Assembly: GCA_964651335.1 (NCBI GenBank) | Contig: CAZYVT010000015.1 | Coordinates: 7,527 to 71,526 of the forward strand | DNA: 64,000 nt | Reading direction: 5' to 3' | Source: 2-02-FULL-66-14 sp964651335 | GTDB taxonomy: Bacteria > Pseudomonadota > Gammaproteobacteria > Burkholderiales > SG8-39 | In this document: piece by piece, positions 24,317-33,060 of the stretch | Numbering within the stretch: position 1 is the first letter of the stretch | Layout of the letters: the number at the start of each line of letters is the position of its first letter | The notes under the pieces: generated by a model | Told to the model about the DNA's origin: nothing | What the model saw: only the letters and a program-made list of their open reading frames with translations | Database searches by the model: none | Made by a program: the position numbers and the translations under genes

Positions 24317-26145
24317 CGGCGCTCCATCCGGTGCGGGTCATCGACACCGGCATCCGCGGCGGCCGCGCCAACGTGGCCTTCGACCAGGCGCTGATCGAGG
24401 CGCGCAATGCGGGCAGGATTCCCGAAACCATCCGCTTTCTGCGCTTTCGGCCCTCGGCGCTGGTCGGTTTGCATCAGCTCCTGAGCCACGAGGTGCGGCT
24501 GGCGTACTGCCGCCGCCAGGGCATCGAGGTCGGCCGGCGCATCACCGGCGGCGGCGGGCTGTATCTGGACGAAGGCCAGATCGGATGGGAGCTGGTGCTC
24601 GGCCGCCATTCGCTCGGCAGCATCGACCTTGCGGCAATCGCGCGCCGGATCTGCGAAGCCGCGGCCGAGGGGCTCCGCCGCCTCGGGGTTCCCGCCGAGT
24701 TCCGCCCGCGCAACGACATCGAGGTGCACGGGCGCAAGGTGAGCGGCACCGGCGGATTCATCGACGGCGCGACGCTCTTCTACCAGGGAACGCTGCTGGT
24801 GGACTTCGATCCCGCGCGCATGATCGAAGCGCTCAAGATTCCGGCCGCGAAGCTCGCAAAGCGCGATCTCGACGATGCGCGGCGGCGCGTGATCACCCTG
24901 CGCGAGGTGCTCGGCCGCGTTCCACCTTTTCAGGAAATACAGGCCGCGCTGCTGGACGGATTTCGCGAACGGCTCGGTCTCGCACCGGAATGGGGGGAGA
25001 TCTCGGAATTCGAGGAGTCCCTCGCGCAGCAGCTGTACGACAGCGAGCTCGGCACCGACGAATTCGTTCGCCGGCTCGATGCCCCCGAGACCGACGAGCA
25101 CCTCGTCTCCGCCTCGCTCGTGAAACGCGGTGGCTCGCTGCGCGCCGACATCCGCCTCGAGGGTGCGGGGCGCGATCGCATCCGCGAAGCGCTCATCACG
25201 GGGGATTTCTTCATCACTCCGCCGCGGGCGCTATTCGATCTCGAGGCGCGTCTTCGTGGATGTTCGGTGCAGGAGGCTGGCGCGTCCATCGAGCAATTCT
25301 TCGCGCAGACCGGTTGCGAAGCCGTAGCGCTCTCGCCTGCCGATTTCCGCGAAGTCGTGGAACGCGCCATCCGCCAGCTGTTGCTGCGCGCCGGCGGTCA
25401 CTCCCTTCGCGGGCATTGGCATGGCCCGGGGCCGGACCAGGCCCCGACTCTCGTCTTTCTGCACGACGCCCTGGGCTGCGCACGGCTGTGGCGCGACCAT
25501 CCTGAGCGGCTCGCACAGGCGACCGGGTGCGGCGCGCTCGTCTACGACCGCTGGGGCTCCGGCGACTCCGAGCCGCTCGCCCCGCCCTTCGCGCGCGACT
25601 ACCTGCTGCGCGAAGCACTCGAGTCGCTTCCCGAGGTGCTGCAGCAGACGGGCGTCCGGGAGGCGATTCTGATCGGTCAGTCCGACGGCGCCGCGATTGC
25701 ACTTGCCTGCGCCGGCGCTTTCCCCGAACGAGTGCGCGGCGTGATCGCGCTCTCGCCGCATCTGTTCCGCGAAGCGAGGACGCTTGCCGCGATCCGCGAG
25801 CAGATCCGCGATTTCGAGCACGGAGATCTCGCCGCGCGGCTGCAGCGCTATCACGGCACCAGGACGGAGATGCTTTTCCGCCGCCTGGTCGAAGTCTGGA
25901 CCGCAGACGATGCGGCTGCCGGATGGGGTCTGGACGAATATGTCGCGCGGGTCCGCTGCCCGGTGCTCGCCATTCAGGGGGAGGACGACGAGTTCTTCTC
26001 CGCGGCGCAGCTCGACCGGCTCGACGCCCGGCTGCCGGAGCGGCCCGAGCGGCTGCGCCTTCCGGACTGCGGGCACTATCCGCTGCAGGATGCACGTTCC
26101 CGCGTGCTGAACGAAGCGGCCCGCTACATTCGCGCGCTGAGATAG
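24313..26145 (+). CDS. Fusion of lipoate-protein ligase and alpha/beta hydrolase
   Basis: One continuous 610-residue frame joins two unrelated enzymes. Residues 1-260 match the lipoate/biotin ligase fold: RRITGGGG (75-82) and KVSGTGG with the catalytic-type Lys142. Residues about 265-355 resemble the LplA accessory domain (LRADIRLEGAGRDRIREALI). Residues 362-610 are an alpha/beta hydrolase with FLHDALGC, nucleophile Ser457 in GQSDG, Asp in QGEDDEFF (about 558) and His588 in CGHYP. The ATG overlaps the dctM stop. No stop codon or start-like break separates the parts. A sequencing deletion that fused two neighbouring genes is possible but the linker looks natural. Confidence 0.8.
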   Translation: MTALHPVRVIDTGIRGGRANVAFDQALIEARNAGRIPETIRFLRFRPSALVGLHQLLSHEVRLAYCRRQGIEVGRRITGGGGLYLDEGQIGWELVLGRHSLGSIDLAAIARRICEAAAEGLRRLGVPAEFRPRNDIEVHGRKVSGTGGFIDGATLFYQGTLLVDFDPARMIEALKIPAAKLAKRDLDDARRRVITLREVLGRVPPFQEIQAALLDGFRERLGLAPEWGEISEFEESLAQQLYDSELGTDEFVRRLDAPETDEHLVSASLVKRGGSLRADIRLEGAGRDRIREALITGDFFITPPRALFDLEARLRGCSVQEAGASIEQFFAQTGCEAVALSPADFREVVERAIRQLLLRAGGHSLRGHWHGPGPDQAPTLVFLHDALGCARLWRDHPERLAQATGCGALVYDRWGSGDSEPLAPPFARDYLLREALESLPEVLQQTGVREAILIGQSDGAAIALACAGAFPERVRGVIALSPHLFREARTLAAIREQIRDFEHGDLAARLQRYHGTRTEMLFRRLVEVWTADDAAAGWGLDEYVARVRCPVLAIQGEDDEFFSAAQLDRLDARLPERPERLRLPDCGHYPLQDARSRVLNEAARYIRALR

Positions 26146-26150
26146 AGATC

Positions 26151-27071
26151 ATGTTCTTCCCGTACCGGGCGCGAATCTCGCTGCATCGCTTCCCCCTGCT
26201 GACCGTTCTCGTGTGCCTGCTGTGCATCGGCATTTACGCCGCGCAGTTCAACAATCAGCGCGCCCTGGTCCAGGCGGCAGGCGATTTTTGCGACCGCGAC
26301 CAGGAGCGGGGATTCCTTCAGGCCTTGACGCGAGTCGCCGGCTCGGCCGATGCGCGCGTGTGCGCCGCGCTGATGCTCTCGCTGTACGGCGCCAAGGACG
26401 CCAAGGCGGAACTCGCACGCTTTGCTGAGCGCTTCGGCACGCCGCCGCGCATCGCGGAAGGCCGCCTGGCGTCTTACTACGAGCAGGTCCTGCTGGATTC
26501 CTTCCGCACGTTCCGCCGCAGCGCACCTGCCCATCTCACGGCGCGCCTCTGGTATCCGCCCGATTCGTGGAATCCGATGCGCATGCTCTCGGCGACCGTA
26601 GCGCACGGAAGCTGGGGCCACCTGATCGGCAATCTGATTTTCTTCTTCGCGTTCGCGGCGACGATCGAGATCCTGCTCGGCCCGTTCCTCTACCTCGGCG
26701 TGCTGGTCGTGCTCGCGCTCGGCACGCACACCGTGTACTCGCTCGCGGTCGTGCAGAATCCGCAGGCGCTGCCGACGCTCGGCCTTTCCGGCGTGGTGAT
26801 GGGCATGATCGCGCTGTTCGTGTATTTCATCCCGTGGGCGCGCATCAGCTGCTTCCTGTGGCTGATCGTGTTCTACCGCCGCTTCGCCCTGCCGGCGTGG
26901 CTGCTCGCCGCCTGGTACATCGGCTGGGACGTCTACGCGGAAATGACCGGCACCGGCAATCCGGGCGTCAACCTCGTCGTCCACCTCTCCGGCGCCGCGA
27001 TCGGGTTCCTGCTGGGGGTGACGTTCTTCCGCCAGAAGCGCCACTGGGCGCAGGAACTGGTCGAGGAATAA
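26151..27071 (+). CDS. Rhomboid-family intramembrane serine protease
   Basis: A 306-residue membrane protein. Helix 1 (about 14-33) is followed by an unusually long soluble insert (about 35-145) and then the six-helix rhomboid core. Catalytic signatures are AHGSWGHLIGN (152-161), the nucleophile Ser213 in GLSGVVMG and His278 in NLVVHLSGAAIG. It cleaves membrane-embedded substrates. It starts 5 bp after the fusion gene, so it is the last member of the kynA-to-rhomboid run. The natural substrate cannot be told from sequence. Confidence 0.88.
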   Translation: MFFPYRARISLHRFPLLTVLVCLLCIGIYAAQFNNQRALVQAAGDFCDRDQERGFLQALTRVAGSADARVCAALMLSLYGAKDAKAELARFAERFGTPPRIAEGRLASYYEQVLLDSFRTFRRSAPAHLTARLWYPPDSWNPMRMLSATVAHGSWGHLIGNLIFFFAFAATIEILLGPFLYLGVLVVLALGTHTVYSLAVVQNPQALPTLGLSGVVMGMIALFVYFIPWARISCFLWLIVFYRRFALPAWLLAAWYIGWDVYAEMTGTGNPGVNLVVHLSGAAIGFLLGVTFFRQKRHWAQELVEE

Positions 27072-27123
27072 GGCTTGCGATAACGCAAGGGTCGTCGGAT
27101 AGTGTGTGGCAGGACACACCGCA

Positions 27124-28281
27124 ATGAGACACGACGTTCAGTTGAGGCTCGCCAGGGAGATCTTCGCGCACCTCGACGCGGGCACCACGGACCTCGCCGG
27201 CGAAGTCTGCCGCAACCCGGTGTCGAGCTACACGGACCAAGCCCGCCTGGAGCGCGAGATCGGGGTGTTGTTTCGCCGCTACCCGCTCCTGATGGGGTTG
27301 TCCTGCCGGATCCCCAAGCCCGGCGACTTTCTCACCGACGATTACAGCGGAATCCCGATTCTCCTCGTGCGCGGCGAAGACGGCCGCGCGCGCGCCTTCT
27401 ACAACGTGTGCCGCCACCGCGGGGCGCGCGTGGCGGAAGGTTACGGCAATCGGCCGCAGTGGTTCGTCTGTCCCTTTCACGGCTGGAGCTACGATCTCGC
27501 CGGGCGCCTGCGGGAGATTCCCGACGAACGCAGCTTTCCCGGCGTGGAGCGCGAGCGCAGTGGCCTCGTGCCGCTGCCCGCGGCCGAACGCCACGGACTG
27601 TTGTGGGTGCAGCCTGCGCTGGGCCAAGACGGTCTCGAGCTCGATCCCGGGCGCCATCTCGGCGAGGTCGATCCGGAGATCGCCGCCTACGGCTTCGAGC
27701 GCTACCACCATTACGAGACGCGCGTTCTGCAGCAGCGCATGAACTGGAAGCTCGTGATGGACACGTTTCTCGAGCCGTACCACCTTGGGGAGCTGCACCG
27801 GAACACGGTTGCCACCCTGTTCGAGCCCAACGTCTGCCTGTTCCATCCCTTCGGCCGGCACCTGCGCGAAATACTGCCGCGCCGCAGCTTTCGCGCCCTG
27901 CGCGAGCGGCCCGAGCGCGATTGGGACCTCATCGCCCACAGCGTGATCGTCTATGTACTCTTTCCGAACACGGTGTTGGTGATCCAGGCCGACCATGTCG
28001 AGACCTGGCGCGTGTATCCGTGGCAAAACCGCGCCGACGAGTGCGTGATGGTTCTCGACTTTTTCGTCCCCGAGCCGGCCACGACCGACAGCGCGCGGCG
28101 CCATTGGGACAAGAACATGGACCTCACCATCGGCACGGTGCGCGACGAGGACTTCCCGACGGGCGAAGGCATCCAGCGCGGCTTCGCCTCGGGAGCGCAG
28201 ACGCATGTCACTTACGGCCGCAACGAGCCGGCGCTCGCCTACTTCCAGCGAACCGTCGCGGCGGAGCTCGAAGCGGGCTGA
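27124..28281 (+). CDS. Rieske aromatic-ring-hydroxylating dioxygenase, alpha subunit type
   Basis: About 385 residues. The Rieske 2Fe-2S site is CRHRGARVAEG (Cys, His) and CPFHGWSYDLAGRL (Cys, His) around 95-130. The catalytic mononuclear-iron region is MNWKLVMDTFLEPYHLGELH, containing the conserved Asp/Glu and two His. These enzymes oxidise aromatic acids, quaternary amines or similar substrates with NADH-derived electrons. No reductase or ferredoxin gene is adjacent. The ATG at 27124 has AGGA 10 bases upstream; a GTG 18 bases earlier is possible. It is followed after 13 bp by the large regulator. Confidence 0.9.
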   Translation: MRHDVQLRLAREIFAHLDAGTTDLAGEVCRNPVSSYTDQARLEREIGVLFRRYPLLMGLSCRIPKPGDFLTDDYSGIPILLVRGEDGRARAFYNVCRHRGARVAEGYGNRPQWFVCPFHGWSYDLAGRLREIPDERSFPGVERERSGLVPLPAAERHGLLWVQPALGQDGLELDPGRHLGEVDPEIAAYGFERYHHYETRVLQQRMNWKLVMDTFLEPYHLGELHRNTVATLFEPNVCLFHPFGRHLREILPRRSFRALRERPERDWDLIAHSVIVYVLFPNTVLVIQADHVETWRVYPWQNRADECVMVLDFFVPEPATTDSARRHWDKNMDLTIGTVRDEDFPTGEGIQRGFASGAQTHVTYGRNEPALAYFQRTVAAELEAG

Positions 28282-28294
28282 GGGAGACGAGCGC

Positions 28295-29848
28295 ATGCCC
28301 GGACGGCGCACCGCTACGAAGGCCGCACATGCGCGCCATTCAAGGCATGGGTCGACCGAGAGCCGCGCGGCGGCAACGCGCGGCAAGACAGTGCCCGCCA
28401 AGCTCGTGCAACCGCGCCTGCCGCGGGTTCACGCACGCACCCGGTTGTTCGCACAGCTCGATGAGGCGCGCGGCCGCCAGGTGACCTGGATCGAAGGACC
28501 CGCGGGCGCCGGCAAGACGACGCTCGTGGTGAGCTGGCTCGCATCGCGCAAGCTTCCCTGCCTCTGGTATCGCGTAGACGAGGGCGACGGCGACATCGCG
28601 TCGTTTTTTTATCACCTGGGCCTCGCCGCGCGGACGCTCGCCCCCGCGGGCAAGCCGCTGCCGTTGTTCACCGCCGAGTATCTGCGCGGGTTGCCGGTCT
28701 TTACCCGCAACTTTTTCCGCCAGCTCTGCGCCCGCCTGAAGCGCCCCCATGTCCTGGTTTTCGACAACTACCAGGAGGCGGCCGCGCAGGCGCCGCTGCA
28801 TCAAGTCTTGCGGCAAGGGCTGGAAGAACTGCCGGATGGAATTCATGTCGTCATCGCCAGCCGCAGCGATCCGCCCGCGGAGTTCGCCCGCCTTCGCGCG
28901 AGCGACGCCTTGACGCTGCTTTCCTGGGAGGAGTTGCGGCTGGATCGCGACGAGTGCGGCGGCATCGTGGCGCTGCGCTCCGCTAGGCACCCGGTTTCCC
29001 GCGACGCCATCGCGTCGCTTCACCGCCATACCCAGGGCTGGGTCGCCGGTCTGGTGCTGGTGCTGGAACGGCGCGGGATCGGCGCTTCATCGGCAATCCC
29101 GGAATACGACAATCGGCAGGTGCTGTTCGACTACTTCGCCGCCGAGCTGTTCGAGCGCGCCGAGGACGAGGTGCAGGACTTCCTGCTGAAGACGGCCGTT
29201 CTGCCCACCATCACCCTCGCCGCGGCCGCCGCGCTCACGCAGAGCGCGCGTCCCGAGCGCATCCTGAACGAGCTGACCCGGCGCAACTATTTCACTTATC
29301 GGCATGACGGTGCGGCGCCGACCCACGAGTACCACCCGTTGTTTCGCGATTTTCTGTTGCAACGCGCGGCCGAGGCGTTCGGGGCGGAAGGGCTGCGAGC
29401 GATTCAGCGCCGGGCGGGCGCGCTGCTCGCGGCCGACGGCTCGATCGAGGAGGCTGCGGCGATCCTGCTGAAAGCGCAGGACTGGCCCGCAGCCGCCGAG
29501 TTGATCCTGACGCATGCACGGTCGCTGCTCGCGCAAGGCCGCGGGATCACAGTCCGCGAATTGATCGAGCAGTTGCCTGCCGAAACCCTGGAACAAACCC
29601 CCTGGGCGCTGTACTGGCTCGCGGCCAGCTACCACTATTCCGACCCGAAGACCGCCGCCGATACGTTCGCGCGGGCGTACGCGCTGTTATTGGCGCGCGG
29701 CGACTGGCCGGGGGTGTATCTGGCTTGGGTCGGCGCGGTGGAATCCATAGTTTTCGGCTTGAACGATTATCACCCCTCGATCAGTGGATCGAGCGGTTGC
29801 AAGGCCATATGGCGACGATGCCGCTGGAGGGTCTGCCGGCGGAGGTGA
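28295..29848 (+). CDS. STAND-ATPase/BTAD regulator, 5' part (frameshifted gene)
   Basis: N-terminal half of a large MalT/AfsR-like signal-integrating regulator. After a basic leader comes the NTPase: Walker A GPAGAGKTT (about 69-77), Walker B HVLVFDNYQE, and HVVIASRSDPP, followed by winged-helix and helical-repeat segments. GGGAGA precedes the ATG. From 29777 the frame diverges from the family and stops at 29848, while the same protein continues in another frame from 29776. Inserting one C in the CCCC run at 29773-29776 restores a frame of about 1,096 codons. Either a real null mutation or a consensus error. Confidence 0.8.
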   Translation: MPGRRTATKAAHARHSRHGSTESRAAATRGKTVPAKLVQPRLPRVHARTRLFAQLDEARGRQVTWIEGPAGAGKTTLVVSWLASRKLPCLWYRVDEGDGDIASFFYHLGLAARTLAPAGKPLPLFTAEYLRGLPVFTRNFFRQLCARLKRPHVLVFDNYQEAAAQAPLHQVLRQGLEELPDGIHVVIASRSDPPAEFARLRASDALTLLSWEELRLDRDECGGIVALRSARHPVSRDAIASLHRHTQGWVAGLVLVLERRGIGASSAIPEYDNRQVLFDYFAAELFERAEDEVQDFLLKTAVLPTITLAAAAALTQSARPERILNELTRRNYFTYRHDGAAPTHEYHPLFRDFLLQRAAEAFGAEGLRAIQRRAGALLAADGSIEEAAAILLKAQDWPAAAELILTHARSLLAQGRGITVRELIEQLPAETLEQTPWALYWLAASYHYSDPKTAADTFARAYALLLARGDWPGVYLAWVGAVESIVFGLNDYHPSISGSSGCKAIWRRCRWRVCRRR

Positions 29849-31584
29849 GCGACCGCGTCGTATGCAGCCTGTTCTCGGCGCTCTCGTTGCACGATCCGGG
29901 ACATCCCGAGATGGATCTCTGGGAGGAACGCGTCGTGCGCATCCTGCGGACCAGGACCAAGAGCGCGGCATTGGCGAGTCCGTGCATCAATCTCATCCGC
30001 TACCATATCTGGCGCGGCGATGCCTACAAGGACCACGTGAGAGAGTTCGTAACGTGGCTTAAAGAGGTCGTCCAAATGCCGCACACGCCGCCCTTGGTCC
30101 GGAAGACCCAGTCCATGTTCGAGGGCCTGTACGCCATCGTTGCGCGAGACCACGCGACCGGCCTGGCGAAGATGCGTGACGCGCTCGCCCTGGGGCAGCG
30201 GACCGGCGTGCACCTGTGGGACCAGATCCTTTACAGCCACAACGCAATGATCGCGCTGCGCCAGGGGGACATAGCCACCGCGGCCCGAATTCTCGAACCG
30301 ATCGAGGCGAACTTGCCCAGGGCCACGCGCTTCGATCGCGCGTATCACGGCTATATGCTGTCCTGGGAGGCGCTGCAACACGGGAACATCGCGCGCGTGC
30401 TGGAGTTCAGCGACATGGCCGAACGCGAAGCGCAGGCGCTCGGCGCGCCCTACGTGGAGGGTGTCGCCCAGGTGTTTGGCGCCCAGGCGCTGCTCGCGAG
30501 CGGAAACCTGCCCGAGGCCGATGCGCGGTTGCGCCGCGCGCTCGAGAGCATCCGGGTGCATCGCGGCGGTCTGGGCGAGTTGGTGGCCCTGTTCACGCGC
30601 GCGCAATTGGCGTTCGTCCAACACCGGGACGAACAGGGTCTCGCCTTCCTGCGCCAAGCCCTCGCGCGCGCCAAGGAGCCGGGGGCGGAATGGCTGATGC
30701 TGATCGGCTGGCCGCCGCCGTTCCTGGCGGAGTTGTGCGTCAAGGCGCTCGAACAGGACATCGAACCGGACACTGTTCGGTCGCTGATCCGCGAGCACCG
30801 TTTGATCGCCGCCGCCCCGCCGATCCACCTCGAATCCTGGCCCTGGCCCACGCGCCTCTACACCCTGGGGCGCTTCGCGATCGTCAAGGACGGCGAGCCC
30901 GTGAAGTTCGAAGGCAAGGCACAAAAGAAAACGCTGGAGCTCCTGAAAGCGCTGATCGCCCTGGGCGGCCGCGAAGTCCCCGAGGCGCAGTTGTGCGATG
31001 CGCTCTGGCCCGATGCCGAGGGCGACGCCGGGCCGCGGAACTTTAAGATCACGCTGCACCGGTTGCGCCGCATCGTCGGTCACGAGGCGCTGGTGCTGAA
31101 CGAATCGAAGCTGACGCTCGATCCCGCCCGGTGCTGGGTGGATGTCTGGGCCTTCGAGCGTCTGGTCGACACCTTGACGGCGTCGGGCTTACCGTCTCCG
31201 GAGGGATTCGAGCCCCTGGGCGAGGAATTGTTCGCGCTCTACCGCGGCCCGTTCCTGGGTCATGACGATCTTCCTGTCGCGCTCGGCCCGCGCGAGCTGC
31301 TGCGCGGCAAGCTCGCGCGCGCGCTCGGTGCGGCGGCCGAGCGTCTTGCGCGCGAGGGCATGCACCCGGCGGCGCTCGCCCTCTACCAACGGGGGATCGA
31401 GATCGAGCCGCTCGCCGAGCCGTTCTACCAGGGTCTCATGCGCGCTTGCCTGGCCCTGCGCCGCTTCGCCGAAGGGCTCGAAGTCCACGAACGCTGCCGC
31501 AAACTCCTCGCCGCGGAGCTGCGCGTCGCCCCCTCGCCCGAGACCGAAGCGCTCGCAAAGCGCCTGCGCGAAGCCGGTTCCTGA
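29776..31584 (+). CDS. STAND-ATPase/BTAD regulator, 3' part
   Basis: Continuation of the preceding regulator in the shifted frame (about 602 residues). It starts at LDQWIERLQGHMATMP, runs through TPR-like helical repeats (about 30-330 of this part), then has an OmpR/SARP-type DNA-binding region (LYTLGRFAIVKDGEPV, KKTLELLKALIALGG) and the BTAD domain (about 440-600) with ALYQRGIEIEPLAEPFYQGL. The whole protein resembles BTAD-containing activators of about 1,070 residues in proteobacteria. The final 208 bp are present a second time at 33101-33308. ATG codons inside this part could allow separate expression. Confidence 0.78.
   Translation, partial: LDQWIERLQGHMATMPLEGLPAEVSDRVVCSLFSALSLHDPGHPEMDLWEERVVRILRTRTKSAALASPCINLIRYHIWRGDAYKDHVREFVTWLKEVVQMPHTPPLVRKTQSMFEGLYAIVARDHATGLAKMRDALALGQRTGVHLWDQILYSHNAMIALRQGDIATAARILEPIEANLPRATRFDRAYHGYMLSWEALQHGNIARVLEFSDMAEREAQALGAPYVEGVAQVFGAQALLASGNLPEADARLRRALESIRVHRGGLGELVALFTRAQLAFVQHRDEQGLAFLRQALARAKEPGAEWLMLIGWPPPFLAELCVKALEQDIEPDTVRSLIREHRLIAAAPPIHLESWPWPTRLYTLGRFAIVKDGEPVKFEGKAQKKTLELLKALIALGGREVPEAQLCDALWPDAEGDAGPRNFKITLHRLRRIVGHEALVLNESKLTLDPARCWVDVWAFERLVDTLTASGLPSPEGFEPLGEELFALYRGPFLGHDDLPVALGPRELLRGKLARALGAAAERLAREGMHPAALALYQRGIEIEPLAEPFYQGLMRACLALRRFAEGLEVHERCRKLLAAELRVAPSPETEALAKRLREAGS
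31377..31584 (+). repeat. 208-bp repeat, copy A (3' end of the BTAD regulator)
   Basis: This segment, the last 69 codons plus stop bases of the regulator, recurs at 33101-33308. I count 7 differences, all in the last 70 bp; the first 130 or so bases are identical. The two copies bracket two TA modules in 1.5 kb. Confidence 0.95.
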
Positions 31585-31605
31585 CCTTGACGGTGCAAAA
31601 GCATA

Positions 31606-31620
31606 GTGGGAATATCCCAC
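31606..31620. promoter_or_regulatory. Palindrome at the start of the AbrB-type TA module
   Basis: Perfect arms GTGGGA (31606-31611) and TCCCAC (31615-31620) with a 3-bp centre end one base before the antitoxin ATG. There is no Shine-Dalgarno sequence in this space, so the antitoxin is probably both repressing here and translated from a short or absent leader. Confidence 0.6.
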
Positions 31621-31621
31621 C

Positions 31622-31849
31622 ATGCTCGTCACGCTCGATTCCAAGCGCCGCCTCACGGTGCCCGTTTCCCTCCAGAAGGCCTCACCGGGCGATCATTTCG
31701 AAGTGCGCTTCGACGCTGACGAGGACGCCATCGTATTTCGCCGCATCGCCGCCGCGGGCGACTGGCTGACCGTATTGAAGGAATGTCCGGCGCGCATGGA
31801 CGACCTGCCGCGCCGTCGACGCGCCCCGCCCCGCCGCAGAAAATTGTGA
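31622..31849 (+). CDS. AbrB/MazE-type antitoxin (VapB-like)
   Basis: A 75-residue protein. MLVTLDSKRRLTVPVSLQ is the swapped-hairpin AbrB/SpoVT DNA-binding start, followed by GDHFEVRFDADEDAIVFRR and a basic tail (RRRRAPPRRRK) that may contact the toxin. It would repress its own promoter at the overlapping palindrome and neutralise the PIN protein encoded next. Its stop overlaps the toxin GTG start (GTGA). Confidence 0.83.
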   Translation: MLVTLDSKRRLTVPVSLQKASPGDHFEVRFDADEDAIVFRRIAAAGDWLTVLKECPARMDDLPRRRRAPPRRRKL

Positions 31850-32271
31850 GCTGGCTCCTCGATACGGACGTGCTTTCCCAGCCGGCCCGGCGCCATGGCG
31901 ATGCGCGAGTTGTCTCGTGGCTCGAACGGGAACAAGACAAGTGCTACACGAGCGCGGTCGTTATTGCGCAGCTGGCGTATTGGGTCCGAAGCAAGGAAGG
32001 CCGCCAGCGTAGCGCGCTGCAGACTTGGCTCACCCGTTTGATCGACGCCATGCAGGGACGGATCCATGGCTTCAACGTCTCGGTCGCCCATGTTTGGGCC
32101 GAGCAGGAGCATTTGCTGGAGAAGACAGGACGCAGAATGCCGGTCGAAGACAGCTACATCGCGGCCACCGCAAGGCGTCATGGTCTGACCATAGTCACGG
32201 GCAATGATCGCGATTTCCTCCGTCCCGGCTTGAAGGTTTTCAATCCGTTCAAGGAGCTTCCCAACGCCTGA
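31846..32271 (+). CDS. PIN-domain toxin (VapC-like) with E-to-Q change
   Basis: A 141-residue PIN-domain protein beginning with GTG that overlaps the antitoxin stop. Visible features are WLLDTDVLSQP (Asp6), a C-terminal RRMPVEDSYIAATA with conserved Asp, and TIVTGNDRDF. The second acidic position, normally Glu in an xxAEL motif, appears as Gln42 in VVIAQLAYW. PIN nucleases need this carboxylate for metal binding, so the enzyme may be weak or inactive. The rest of the fold is intact and length is normal. Confidence 0.83.
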   Translation: MSWLLDTDVLSQPARRHGDARVVSWLEREQDKCYTSAVVIAQLAYWVRSKEGRQRSALQTWLTRLIDAMQGRIHGFNVSVAHVWAEQEHLLEKTGRRMPVEDSYIAATARRHGLTIVTGNDRDFLRPGLKVFNPFKELPNA

Positions 32272-32313
32272 GGCTGGGCGCCGCGACCGCCTTGGCGTGA
32301 ACGCTGGCGAGAG

Positions 32314-32745
32314 TTACGTTCCGCTGCTACCGGCTGCGGCATCGAACGCCGCTTTCGCGCGGCGCATCAGACTCGGATGCAGCACGCCGAGCTTGGGCGT
32401 CTGGCCGTGCGGCGCGCCCGGGGGAACGTCAAACCACTCGTCGTTGAAATCGAGCTCGAACGTCTCGCGGAGGTTGAATTTCGTCGCGACGCTCAGGCCG
32501 GCGGCTTCATAGGCGGCCCGATCGGCGGGAGTAATCGCGAACTCGCCCGCGCAGAGCGTATCGACCTTCTGGCTCGTTCCGTAGGCCACTTCGACCATCG
32601 GATGCGCCGCGTCTTCTCCCACTCGCAGCACGAGCGCCGGGCGAGCCTTCGGTGCTGGAGCGGACAGCTTGTCCTTCGGAAACCGGCACCAGACGATGTC
32701 TCCCGGACGGGGCACGGGAAACCAGCCGGGGCCGGCTTTCGCCAT
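32314..32745 (-). CDS. PemK/MazF-like putative toxin
   Basis: A 143-residue protein. PRPGDIVWCRFPKD followed by ARPALVLRVGED resembles the N-terminal beta-barrel of PemK/MazF-like mRNA interferases (GDIVW...RPALVL). The C-terminal half (FNLRETFELDFNDEWFDVPP) is not one I can assign. It starts on an ATG that overlaps the stop of the upstream small gene, the usual antitoxin-first TA arrangement. It may be a diverged member rather than classic MazF. The toxin role is inferred from fold resemblance and pairing. Confidence 0.65.
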   Translation of the reverse strand: MAKAGPGWFPVPRPGDIVWCRFPKDKLSAPAPKARPALVLRVGEDAAHPMVEVAYGTSQKVDTLCAGEFAITPADRAAYEAAGLSVATKFNLRETFELDFNDEWFDVPPGAPHGQTPKLGVLHPSLMRRAKAAFDAAAGSSGT

Positions 32746-33038
32746 CAGAAGAGGCTTTCTCTCGCTTTCATCCGGCCGGGCGGCTGCAGCCTCCGGATCT
32801 CGTCCATTTGCTGCTGGGTGAGCGGGCCGTTGTCTGCCTCGTAGCGCGGAAGCGTCTGCCGTGCGAAGTGGGCGAGCGCCACGTGGATGACCTGCGTTTC
32901 CGACAGTCCGAGGGTCTTGGCGAGCCGGCTCGCGGTCCTGCGCGTGACGCCGAAGCTGGTGTCCTTGTCGCGGTAGCGCAGCAGGATGCCGCCGCCGGAC
33001 GGTTGCTTGCGTTTGGCTGCGGTACGCTTTGCGGGCAT
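32745..33038 (-). CDS. Putative antitoxin of the PemK-like pair
   Basis: A 97-residue basic-start protein (MPAKRTAAKRKQPSGGG) with a predicted DNA-binding region, FGVTRRTASRLAKTLGLSETQVIHVALAHF, that looks helix-rich and RHH-like. I do not recognise a named antitoxin family. It is upstream of the PemK-like gene with an ATGA overlap and has a 7-7-7 inverted repeat 23 bp before its start, both as expected for an autorepressing antitoxin. Confidence 0.6.
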   Translation of the reverse strand: MPAKRTAAKRKQPSGGGILLRYRDKDTSFGVTRRTASRLAKTLGLSETQVIHVALAHFARQTLPRYEADNGPLTQQQMDEIRRLQPPGRMKARESLF

Positions 33039-33060
33039 GGGGCGTGGCCTCCGTTGGCGC

